Origin: Bradyrhizobium guangzhouense
GTDB taxonomy: Bacteria > Pseudomonadota > Alphaproteobacteria > Rhizobiales > Xanthobacteraceae
Direction: 5' to 3'
Assembly (NCBI RefSeq): GCF_004114955.1
Contig: NZ_CP030053.1
Span: 620,001-684,000 of the forward strand
DNA: 64,000 bases
In this document: piece by piece, positions 54,882 to 62,807 of the stretch
How positions within the stretch are numbered: the stretch's first letter is position 1
Layout: each line of letters begins with the position of its first letter
Position numbers and translations under genes: made by a program
Notes under the pieces: model-generated
Seen by the model: the letters and a program-made list of their open reading frames with translations, nothing else
What the model was told of the DNA's origin: nothing
The model's database searches: none

Positions 54882-55865
54882 ATGAGACGCCGGGAGTTCG
54901 TCGCCCTTTCTGCAAGCTGCCTGGTCTGGGGAGCCCTCGCAAACTCGGCGCAGGCGCGAAGGCCGCCGACCGTCGGAGTCTTGTGGCACGCGGGAGCGCC
55001 GAGCGAAGAGGAGCCGTACTACTCGGCTCTGCTGCAGGGCTTTCGCGACGAGGGTTACATCGACGGCGACACGATCAAGCTGGAACAGCGTTTCCCGAGC
55101 GAAAGTCCCGAGCGCTTCAGAAGCTTTGCCGCCGAATTGATCGCACTGCAGCCTGATGTGCTGGTTGGAGTTGGCAGCCTCAGCACACCCTATCTGGCGG
55201 AAGCCACCAAGACCATTCCGATCGTTTTCACGATTGTGGCCGACCCCGTCGCGATGAAGTTGGTCGACAGCCTCGCGGCCCCAGGCCGCAACGCGACGGG
55301 CTTTTCGAACTATTCGGGCGATCTCATGGGAAAGCGTCTGGAGGTCCTGCGCAGGGCGCTTCCCGATCTGAAGCATGTCGGGATGCTTTTCAATCCCGAT
55401 GATCACTTGTCATCGCGCTATCTGGCGCAAGCGATCTCCGCGGCGCAAACGTTGCAGCTCGATCTCACCCAGATGCCGGTCCGGCTTCCGGACGAGTTCA
55501 AGCCAACCTTCTCCGATGCCGTCGGCAAGGGAGTTCAGGCCGTCGCAGTCGCGGGCGATGGATTCATGTTCCGGAATCGCGCAGCGATCGCAAGGCAGTG
55601 CGTCGAACGCCGTCTGCCCGTCTTCGGCTGGTCTCATGAAACGGCAGATGCCGGCTTCTTCGCCTCATACGGGACCGATCAACGCGATCTGGTGCGAAAG
55701 GCCGCAGGATATGTCGGCAGAATTCTGAGGGGAGCGCGGCCGGCGGATCTGCCTGTCGAGCAACCGACGAAATTCGAGCTGGTGTTGAATCTGAAAACGG
55801 CCAAAGCGCTCGGCGTCACGATACCTGACGCTTTGCTGCATCTCGCCGACGACGTTATTGAATGA
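54882..55865 (+). CDS. ABC_sub_bind-family solute-binding protein
   Basis: A protein of 327 residues starting at ATG 54882 behind GGGAGCG. The N-terminus RRREFVALSASCLVWGALAN with cleavage near AQA is an export signal. The mature protein shows the fold of the ABC_sub_bind/TrpX family: PTVGVLWHAGAP, GFRDEGYIDGDTI, PIVFTIVADPVAM, GLVDSLAAPGRNATGF-like segment (VDSLAAPGRNATGFSN) and a C-terminal LKTAKALGVTIPD. It follows the response regulator after 17 bp. No permease or ATPase genes are nearby, so it may serve as a periplasmic ligand sensor or work with a distant transporter. Confidence 0.87.
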   Translation: MRRREFVALSASCLVWGALANSAQARRPPTVGVLWHAGAPSEEEPYYSALLQGFRDEGYIDGDTIKLEQRFPSESPERFRSFAAELIALQPDVLVGVGSLSTPYLAEATKTIPIVFTIVADPVAMKLVDSLAAPGRNATGFSNYSGDLMGKRLEVLRRALPDLKHVGMLFNPDDHLSSRYLAQAISAAQTLQLDLTQMPVRLPDEFKPTFSDAVGKGVQAVAVAGDGFMFRNRAAIARQCVERRLPVFGWSHETADAGFFASYGTDQRDLVRKAAGYVGRILRGARPADLPVEQPTKFELVLNLKTAKALGVTIPDALLHLADDVIE

Positions 55866-55894
55866 GCCCCCATGACGGTCCAGGCGAGGTACGT

Positions 55895-58558
55895 TTAAGC
55901 CGCAGCCGCCTGCTTCGACAGCAGCTGCTTCAGCTTCGCGGCCGGCACCGCCGGGCTGAACAGCCAGCCCTGCATCTGGCTGCAGCCGAGCTGCCGCAGC
56001 ACCTCGCGCTGGGCCTCGGTCTCGACGCCTTCGGCTGTCGTCGCCATGTGGCGGGCGGCGGCCATGTGCACCACGGCCTGCACGATCGGCGAGGAGTCCT
56101 CGGACTGGCCGATGTCGCTGATGAAGCTGCGGTCGATCTTGATCTTGTCGAACGGGAAGCGGTGCAGATAGCTTAGCGACGAATAGCCGGTGCCGAAATC
56201 GTCGAGCGCGATGCGCACGCCGAGCTCGCGCAGCTGCTGCAGGATGGTCAGCGCCTCCTCGTCGTCACGGATCAGCACGGTCTCGGTGATCTCGAGCTCG
56301 AGCCTTTCAGGCGCGAGGCCCGACTCGGCGAGCGCAGCCGCAACCTTCAGCGCCAGCGTCTTGGAGCGGAATTGCACCGGGGAGACGTTGACCGCAATGT
56401 GGATGTCGCCTGGCCATGAGGCTGCTTCCGTGCAGGCCTGTCTCAAGACCCATTCCCCGATCTCGCCGATCAGGCCGGTGTCCTCGGCGACCGGAATGAA
56501 GTCCGCGGGCGAGACCATGCCGCGCTCCGGATGGCGCCAGCGGAGCAGCGCCTCGCATCCCGTCACGACATTGGCGGAGAGATCGACCAGCGGCTGGTAA
56601 TGCACCTCGAATTCGCGGCGGGCCAGCGCCTGGCGCAAGTCGAGCTCGAGCTGGCGGCGCTGCCGCGCCTTGGCGTCGTATTCGGGCACGAAGATGCGGA
56701 AGGTGCCGCGCCCTTCCGACTTCGCCGCATACATTGCGAGATCCGCGCGCTTGAGCAGGTCGTCGATGATGTCGCCGTGGTCGGGCGCGACCGCGATGCC
56801 GATGCTGGCATCGGTCGTGATCTCCTGGCCCTTGCAATCGACAGGCAGGCGCAGCGACGTCAGGATCCGTTCGGCCAGCGAGCTCAGCTCGGCCTGGTCG
56901 CTGGTGCCGGCCTTGACGATCGCGAACTCGTCGCCCCCGAGCCGCGCCACCAGATCGTTGCCGCTGACGCAGGCGCGCAGGCGGCTCGCGACCTGGCGCA
57001 ACAATTCGTCGCCGACCTCGTGGCCCAGCGAATCGTTGACGCCCTTGAACTCGTCGACGTCGATATAGAGGATCGCAAACGGCTTGCCGTGGCTGAGCTC
57101 CGCGACGCGGCGCTCCAGATGGCCGCGCATCAGCACGCGGTTGGGCAGGTCGGTGAGCGCATCGTAATGCGCCATATGCGCGATGCGCTCGTCGGCGCGG
57201 ATGCGCTCGGTGACGTCGTCATGGGTGGCGAGCCAGCCGCCGGCCGCGCCGGGATGGTTCTTGATTTCGATCAGGCGGCCGTCGGTGGTCTCGACGATGC
57301 TGCTCTGCGTCAGCCCGACCTGGCTCAGGATCCTGTCGCAATAGGCGTCGACGTCGCCCTCGAACGAGCCGGTGTCGGCACGATGCTGGATCACGTCGCG
57401 GAAATCCACGCCGGGCTTCACCACCGCGGTCGAGAGCCCGTACATGTCGATGTAGCGGCGGTTGCAGACGATGAGCCGCTCGTCCTGGTCGAACATCAAG
57501 AGGCCCTGCGTCATCGTGTTCATGGCGGTGTCCAGCCGCTGCTTCTCGAGCGAGACGCGGTTGGTGACCTGGCGGAAGATCAGGAACAGCGTCAGCACGA
57601 GCAGGCCGATCGAGAGCACGGCCACGGTGACGAAGAACTTGGTTTGCGTGCGCCATGTGGCGAGCGTTGCGTCCAGCGATCTGGTGGCGACCACGACCAG
57701 CGGCTCGCCGGTCAGCATGCGCGAGGCGACGATGCGCTCCTTGCCGTCGATCGGGCTTTCGAGCTGCGTCGTGACGAAGCTGCGCTCGAACACGGCCTTC
57801 TGCTCGGGCGAGCCGGTGCGGTAGTTCTGCCCGATCATGGCGTCGACATGAGGAACGCGCGCAAGCAGCTGGCCGTTCTGGTGGTGCATCGCGATCGAGG
57901 AATCCTCGCCGAGGCCGGTCGAGGCGAAGAAGGATTCGAGCTGCTCCGGCGTGATCGCCCGCGACACCACGCCGAGGAACTCGCCATGGGGTCCCGACAC
58001 GCGCCGGGCGAACACGATCGCCGGACCATTGCCGAACCGCCCCGGCACGACCTCGATCTCTTCCTGCAGGGCCGGGTCGTTCTTGAGCCTGATGAAATAG
58101 CCGCGATCGGAGACGGAAATATCGGCGACCGGCCAGCGCTTCGACGAGTTGATCAGCGCGCCGCTCGCATCGAACACATTGGCGCCGGCAATGTCGGACC
58201 AGCCGCTCGCCTTGGTGCGCAGCACCTCATGCATCGCGAGCGTCGCCATCTCGCTGCGGAACACATCGGGGGAATCGATGCCGTGGCTTTCCAGTTCCGC
58301 GATGATGCTCTTCTGGAGCACCGTGAAATCGGCGAATTCGCGGTCGAAATGGCGGGCCAGCAGACGGACGGAGCTTTCCAGGCTTTCGCGGCCGCTCTCG
58401 ATGGCGTTCTGGCGGAAGCGGTCAACTGTGAGCCCGGTGCCGATGGCCATCGCCGCCATCAGCACGAAGCCGCCGATGATCAGCCATGTCAGCGGCGCGC
58501 CGCGCCATTGGCGAAGCAGCACGCGCAGTCGCGCGGTCCATCGGATTGATGCGCCCAT
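55895..58558 (-). CDS. membrane GGDEF-EAL protein (CACHE-PAS-GGDEF-EAL)
   Basis: A protein of 887 residues. Two membrane helices (~22-42 and ~300-325) flank a periplasmic CACHE-like sensor. A PAS-7-like domain (~340-450) and GGDEF follow, with its active motif at 541-545 (RLGGDEFAIV), and then EAL with E669-A-L, intact DDFGTGYSSLSYL and KIKIDRSFI. Both catalytic halves look intact, so synthesis and breakdown of c-di-GMP are possible. It is convergent with the ABC_sub_bind gene, with a 29-bp gap. Confidence 0.9.
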   Translation of the reverse strand: MGASIRWTARLRVLLRQWRGAPLTWLIIGGFVLMAAMAIGTGLTVDRFRQNAIESGRESLESSVRLLARHFDREFADFTVLQKSIIAELESHGIDSPDVFRSEMATLAMHEVLRTKASGWSDIAGANVFDASGALINSSKRWPVADISVSDRGYFIRLKNDPALQEEIEVVPGRFGNGPAIVFARRVSGPHGEFLGVVSRAITPEQLESFFASTGLGEDSSIAMHHQNGQLLARVPHVDAMIGQNYRTGSPEQKAVFERSFVTTQLESPIDGKERIVASRMLTGEPLVVVATRSLDATLATWRTQTKFFVTVAVLSIGLLVLTLFLIFRQVTNRVSLEKQRLDTAMNTMTQGLLMFDQDERLIVCNRRYIDMYGLSTAVVKPGVDFRDVIQHRADTGSFEGDVDAYCDRILSQVGLTQSSIVETTDGRLIEIKNHPGAAGGWLATHDDVTERIRADERIAHMAHYDALTDLPNRVLMRGHLERRVAELSHGKPFAILYIDVDEFKGVNDSLGHEVGDELLRQVASRLRACVSGNDLVARLGGDEFAIVKAGTSDQAELSSLAERILTSLRLPVDCKGQEITTDASIGIAVAPDHGDIIDDLLKRADLAMYAAKSEGRGTFRIFVPEYDAKARQRRQLELDLRQALARREFEVHYQPLVDLSANVVTGCEALLRWRHPERGMVSPADFIPVAEDTGLIGEIGEWVLRQACTEAASWPGDIHIAVNVSPVQFRSKTLALKVAAALAESGLAPERLELEITETVLIRDDEEALTILQQLRELGVRIALDDFGTGYSSLSYLHRFPFDKIKIDRSFISDIGQSEDSSPIVQAVVHMAAARHMATTAEGVETEAQREVLRQLGCSQMQGWLFSPAVPAAKLKQLLSKQAAAA

Positions 58559-58691
58559 CCCAGCTCTCCCTAGGATGCAAGATGCGCCAAAAACGACAAG
58601 ACCCCGTTACCATTGAGGGTTAGTGAAGTGTGAATCGGAACAAAATCAGAGGGTTGGCGGAACTCCAAACTGGTGCGTTCTGGAGCTGCCG

Positions 58692-59393
58692 TCACTCCCG
58701 CTTCACCTCCCATGTCAGCGCGTCCGCATTCTCCTTGGCGAACATCGCGGGCACGTCGAATGTCCCGGTCTTGAGATCATAGCGGCATTGCCAGCCGCCC
58801 AGCCCCTTCATCACGGTGTTCTTCGGATGCTTGTCGTATTGGCCGGCGAGGCTGATGACGAGATAGCGGTTGTTGGGCCAGTCGACGCCGAGCCAGCGAT
58901 AGGCCTCTTCCGTCCCCTTCAACAGATTGGCCGAGATGTGGAAGTCGAGCTTGGCGAAGCGCTTCGTCTCCGGCCGACCGTAAAAATAGGCCCAGGCGAG
59001 CTCGCTGAGCGATTTTGTCCTGGTCGCACTGACGAAGCTGCCGTTCTCGGCATGGTAGAGAAACAGGTCCTGCTCGCCTGAACCGGTCTTCTGCATCCGC
59101 ACCAGCCATTGCGAGTCTGCCGTGAAGCGGAAGCCGGCGCCATAGCCCTGCTCCGGCTTCAGCTCGGTCATCCGGTCACCGCGACGGGCCCAGACCTGCC
59201 ATTTGACGTCAAAGTCGCCGGCGTCCTTCACATACTGCTCGAGCCTGGTGGCACCGTCGGGCGAGGTGAAGGCGAGGTCGGCATCGTCGGTCAGAACGAA
59301 CCCCGGCGGCGGGCTGGAGGCGGCAGTTGCGGGAGCGGCGGCGAGCGTCAGGGCAAGCGCCAGCCATGGCGCGGCGCGACAAAATGCGGTCAT
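58692..59393 (-). CDS. secreted hypothetical protein (233 aa)
   Basis: A signal peptide (PWLALALTLAAAPATAA) precedes a beta-rich mature domain with many aromatic residues, e.g. LEQYVKDAGDFDVKWQVW, GAGFRFTADSQWLVRMQ, DLFLYHAENGSF and AYRWLGVDWPNNRYLVISL. I know no named family for it. The single C near the end (WQCRYDLKTG) is unpaired. It probably acts in the periplasm or cell envelope. Its start lies 193 bp from the divergent LysM gene. Confidence 0.65.
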   Translation of the reverse strand: MTAFCRAAPWLALALTLAAAPATAASSPPPGFVLTDDADLAFTSPDGATRLEQYVKDAGDFDVKWQVWARRGDRMTELKPEQGYGAGFRFTADSQWLVRMQKTGSGEQDLFLYHAENGSFVSATRTKSLSELAWAYFYGRPETKRFAKLDFHISANLLKGTEEAYRWLGVDWPNNRYLVISLAGQYDKHPKNTVMKGLGGWQCRYDLKTGTFDVPAMFAKENADALTWEVKRE

Positions 59394-59586
59394 GGTGAAA
59401 TTCCCAGGACATGGCGGCCGACATCAGGCTTCAAGAAAAAGGGCTCGAGGCGACCTCGCTGGTTTGACGCCGATCGGGCCAGCTCGGTTCATCCCTTCGA
59501 TAGTCTTGCTGCCGCAGCCAAAACGGCGCAATTTGCGCTCGGCTGATTTGCGACCCCTGAGATTTTCGATCAAGGTTTGAGGACAG

Positions 59587-60759
59587 ATGATTACCGCATC
59601 CAAGGCCTTCATCGCGTTCTGTCTGCTTGCTGTGGCCGGCACCGTGCTGGTGATCGGTCCGACCGAGCTGCGTCGCATGCTGCCCGGCGGCACGAAGACC
59701 GAAATATCCGCGGTCGCAAAGCCCGAGGGCAAGCCTGAGGCGAAAATCCAGCCCAAGGCCGAAACCAAGGCCGAAACCAAGGCCGAAGCGAAGCCCGAAA
59801 CCAAGGCCGAGGCGAAGATCGAACCCAAGATCGAGCCAAAGATCGAACCGAAGGTCGAACCCAAGCTCGAATCCAAACCGCAGCCGAAGGCCGAAGAGCC
59901 GAAGCTTGCCGCGGTTGCTCCCGCGCCCTCCGCCGCGCCTGTCACAGCTGATGCGCCCAAGGAAGGTGCGAAGGCCGGCGCGCTGGCGGAGACCCAGAAG
60001 CAGGTCGCCGCGCTGGCCGAGATCGCGCCGGCCAAGCCGCAGCCTTCGGTTGCGGACACAGGCCCCCGCTTCGATGTCGCCCGCGTCGACGATCTTGGCG
60101 AGGCCGCGGTGATCGCGGGCCAGGCCGCACCGGGTGCCAAGGTCGAGCTGCTGCGCGACGGCCAGCCGCTCGACAGCGTGGTGGCCGATGCGTCCGGCCA
60201 GTTCGTGATGACCCCGCCAAAGCTTCCCGCCGGCAGCTATGAGCTGGCGCTGCGCGCTCACGCGCCCGACGGCACCGTCACGCAATCCAGCCGCACCATG
60301 CCGGTGACGGTCACCGAGGCCGCACCGCCGCCGGCGCGTGTCGCTCTGGCCGCGAAGCCCGAGGCAAAGCCGCAAGACACGAAACCTCAGGCAAAACCTG
60401 ATGACAAGCCGGAGGTCGTCGCCTCACTGCCGGCGCCGCATCTGGCTTCGACGCCGGAGCGGTCGGCGGGTCGGCCGCGCATGATGGGCACGGCGAAACC
60501 GAAGTCGATGGCGAGGGTGCCGGCCGCATCGGCGATTGTCGCAGCGGTCTCGCCGGCGGACGTGCTCAACACCGTAACGGCGGAGACCGGAGGCAGCCGG
60601 GTGATTTCCCGCGGCGACAGCCTCTGGGCCTTGAGCCGTCTCGCCTACGGCGACGGCGCCCGCTATGCGGTGATCTTCAATGCCAACCGCGAAAAGATCC
60701 GCAATCCGAACCTGATCTATCCCGGCCAGACCGTCGTGGTGCCGCAAAAGGCGCAGTGA
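59587..60759 (+). CDS. LysM-domain envelope protein with Lys/Glu/Pro repeat arm
   Basis: A protein of 390 residues. An N-terminal membrane anchor (FIAFCLLAVAGTVLVIG) is followed by a low-complexity arm (~40-110) of repeated KAETKAE and KIEPKIEPK units. A bacterial Ig-like domain (~170-245, AAPGAKVELLRDGQPL) follows, then an Ala/Pro linker, and a C-terminal LysM domain (~335-388, ISRGDSLWALSRLAYGDG, NPNLIYPGQTVVVP) that binds peptidoglycan. The charged arm may span the periplasm. Repeat number is likely variable between strains. A family D repeat follows its stop. Confidence 0.85.
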   Translation: MITASKAFIAFCLLAVAGTVLVIGPTELRRMLPGGTKTEISAVAKPEGKPEAKIQPKAETKAETKAEAKPETKAEAKIEPKIEPKIEPKVEPKLESKPQPKAEEPKLAAVAPAPSAAPVTADAPKEGAKAGALAETQKQVAALAEIAPAKPQPSVADTGPRFDVARVDDLGEAAVIAGQAAPGAKVELLRDGQPLDSVVADASGQFVMTPPKLPAGSYELALRAHAPDGTVTQSSRTMPVTVTEAAPPPARVALAAKPEAKPQDTKPQAKPDDKPEVVASLPAPHLASTPERSAGRPRMMGTAKPKSMARVPAASAIVAAVSPADVLNTVTAETGGSRVISRGDSLWALSRLAYGDGARYAVIFNANREKIRNPNLIYPGQTVVVPQKAQ

Positions 60760-60771
60760 GGCGGTTCTTCG

Positions 60772-60917
60772 CCTCTCCCGCTTGCGGGAGAGGCCGACAC
60801 GCCCCGGGCGATGCGAAGCATCGTCCCGCGCGTGGCGGGTGAGGGTTCTTTCCCCTTGGGGATTGTCCCGTTGCGGAGACACCCCCACCCCAGCCTTCCC
60901 CCGCAAGCGGGAGAGGG
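60772..60917. repeat. family D intergenic palindromic element, copy 2
   Basis: Starts with the hairpin CCTCTCCCGCTTGCGGGAGA and ends with a related inverted copy at 60895-60917. The interior GGGCGATGCGAAGCATCG hairpin matches the one in copy 1 at 45283-45428 read in the other direction. It follows the LysM gene. Confidence 0.85.
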
Positions 60918-61038
60918 AGCCAAGTGCCGATGCCGCCGCATCTCCATCCGCGACGCTTCGACCGTCTCGCCCCGGAACATTTGGTTCCCCGGCGCGTCTT
61001 CTCCCTAAGACGCGATGCGTGCTTGGGAGGTCAACGCA

Positions 61039-62346
61039 GTGGTCAGCTCGATGGTCATGTCGAGATCGCGCTTGCGACTGGCGCTGGCCGGCGCGGTCTT
61101 CGCGTTTCTGACAGTGCTGTTGCCTGATACGGCCAATGCGCAGTTCGGATTGCGCGGCGGTCCGCTCGGCATCGCCCGCTTCGCCGTCGGCCACGTCATC
61201 GGCCTGTCGCGGCTGCGCCATTCGCGCATGGCGGTGCGCGGCAGCCGCTATCGCTCGGCTGCGATGAGCGCGCAGGATCCCAGGGGCGGCGAGCGCGGGC
61301 AGGCTGCAAATCCTTACGTGATGCGCGCGGCCATCACGGCGCAGGCTGCGCTGTCGGGCTGGCACGGCGGCCGCCGTCCACAGGGTTGGTGGCGTCATCC
61401 TGATGGCAGCTATGGCTGGATCGGCCCGGTGTTCTGGCCGTTCGCGCATGACGATCTCACCACGGCAATCATCTTTGGCGATACGACCAGCCTCTCGCTC
61501 TATGGCTATGGCGATATCTATGCCGCGATCTTCGCACCCTATGCGGCGCCGGAGCTCGCGGCCTACACCGTGCCGCGAGGCCGCCGCGCGCGACGAGTCC
61601 CGACCGTCGAGGCCGTCTGCGACAGCAGCGACACCGGCGGCCTGCCTGTCGAGCGCATCGCGAGCGCCGTACAGCCGAACGAGATGCAGCGCACAGCGCT
61701 CGACGATCTCGCAGCCGCCTGGACTGCAGCGCGCGACACCATCCGCGCCGCCTGCCCGGCGCAGCCACCGATCACCGCGGCCGAACGCCTCGGCGTGATG
61801 CAGGCCCGGCTGGATGCGATGATCAAGGCCACGGACGCGCTGGCAGCGCCCCTGAATAAATTCGTTGGCCTCCTCGACGACGGCCAGAAGGCAAAGCTCG
61901 AATCGCTCGCCGACGAACGCCGTGCTGCGCTTGCATCAAGCCAGCACCGGGATGCGCAGGCGGCCCAGGCGCCGCAGGCATCCAAAGCCTGCGATCCCAA
62001 TTACGATCCCCGCTATGACGTGCAGGCCCAGCGCCAGTACCAGCAGCTCGTGCAGCAGCAATGGCCCGCCGCCGACATCGTGTCCACCTTGAAGCTCGAC
62101 GACACCGGCAGCGCCCGGCTCGACGTGCTCCAGGACACCACGCTGCGCACCATGCAGACGCTGAGCGCCTGCCCGATGAAGGCCGAAGCAACACCAGAGG
62201 CCCGCCTCGCCGCCGTGAAGCTGCGGCTGCAGACGATGCAGCAGGCGGTGGGAGGCGTCGCCGACGCCCTCGACGATTTCGAATTCGATCTCAGCGACGA
62301 GCAGAAGGCGGGGTTCGAGTCGATGGGGCCGAAGCGGGGGATGTGA
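61039..62346 (+). CDS. Spy/CpxP-like (LTXXQ) exported protein
   Basis: A protein of 435 residues from GTG 61039, which has GGGAGG 8 nt before it; ATG 61051 is an alternative. A signal sequence (LRLALAGAVFAFLTVLLPD ... ANAQ) is followed by a Gly/Arg-rich, WHGGRRPQGWW-containing region. Two helical repeats then carry LTXXQ-like motifs (LLDDGQKAKLESL near residue 290 and LSDEQKAGFESM at the C-terminus), as in Spy/CpxP chaperones of the periplasm. Conserved cysteines occur before each repeat (ACPAQPP, ACPMKAE). Holding of unfolded envelope proteins is a guess from the family. Confidence 0.7.
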   Translation: MVSSMVMSRSRLRLALAGAVFAFLTVLLPDTANAQFGLRGGPLGIARFAVGHVIGLSRLRHSRMAVRGSRYRSAAMSAQDPRGGERGQAANPYVMRAAITAQAALSGWHGGRRPQGWWRHPDGSYGWIGPVFWPFAHDDLTTAIIFGDTTSLSLYGYGDIYAAIFAPYAAPELAAYTVPRGRRARRVPTVEAVCDSSDTGGLPVERIASAVQPNEMQRTALDDLAAAWTAARDTIRAACPAQPPITAAERLGVMQARLDAMIKATDALAAPLNKFVGLLDDGQKAKLESLADERRAALASSQHRDAQAAQAPQASKACDPNYDPRYDVQAQRQYQQLVQQQWPAADIVSTLKLDDTGSARLDVLQDTTLRTMQTLSACPMKAEATPEARLAAVKLRLQTMQQAVGGVADALDDFEFDLSDEQKAGFESMGPKRGM

Positions 62347-62392
62347 GCGGGGCGGGCTGCGTGAGAGCCTCGTTGTTGACCACACACTCCGC

Positions 62393-62497
62393 TGTCATCG
62401 CCCGGCCTTGACCGGGCGATCCAGGACTCCGAGACAGCAGTGATTGAATCGAGAAGCCCCGGCGTACTGGATGCCCCGGTCGAGCCGGGGCATGACA
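62393..62497. repeat. family E intergenic palindromic element
   Basis: TGTCAT (62393-62398) and ATGACA (62492-62497) close the element. Next to them are the hairpins TCGCCCGGCCTTGACCGGGC (left) and ATGCCCCGG-TCGAG-CCGGGG (right), both of which place the unit CCGGNCNNG...CCGG as loop-closing GC stems. Only one copy is in the window. The nearby gap 62498-62639 holds nothing I can name. Confidence 0.65.
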
Positions 62498-62639
62498 CAT
62501 GGGCGCGCGCGAAGGCAAGGCAAACACCACAGGCCATCTCCCATCCGAACTCCGCCTCGTCGTTGAGGCCTGGGTTAGTCACGGTGAGCAGCGATGTGGC
62601 TCGTGAAAGAGATGTGGGAATGATGCGACGACCCTCGCC

Positions 62640-62766
62640 GTCGTCCTGGCGAAAGCCAGGACCCATTACCCCAGGGGGTAGTTTGGCGAAGGTTGGTCGT
62701 TCGGGACTAAGACTGCCCGCTTGCGATAGATTCCGCGGTATGGGTCCTGGCTTTCGCCGGGACGAC
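62640..62766. repeat. family C intergenic palindromic element, copy 2
   Basis: Ends 62640-62666 and 62740-62766 are reverse complements with one mismatch; each contains the CCTGGC-GAAA-GCCAGG hairpin. It agrees with copy 1 (33776-33910) in orientation and in the CCCCAGGG...AGTTTGGCGAAG stretch after the left arm. It lies between the Spy-like gene and the convergent cyclase gene. Confidence 0.85.
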
Positions 62767-62807
62767 TCGGGGAGAGAGTTTGCTCCCCTCGCGGATTGAA
62801 GATGGAC

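Noticed and set aside
56531..58549. 672-codon open frame antisense to the GGDEF-EAL gene
   Set aside because: Shadow frame; its sequence is a mirror of GC-rich codons with no family resemblance.
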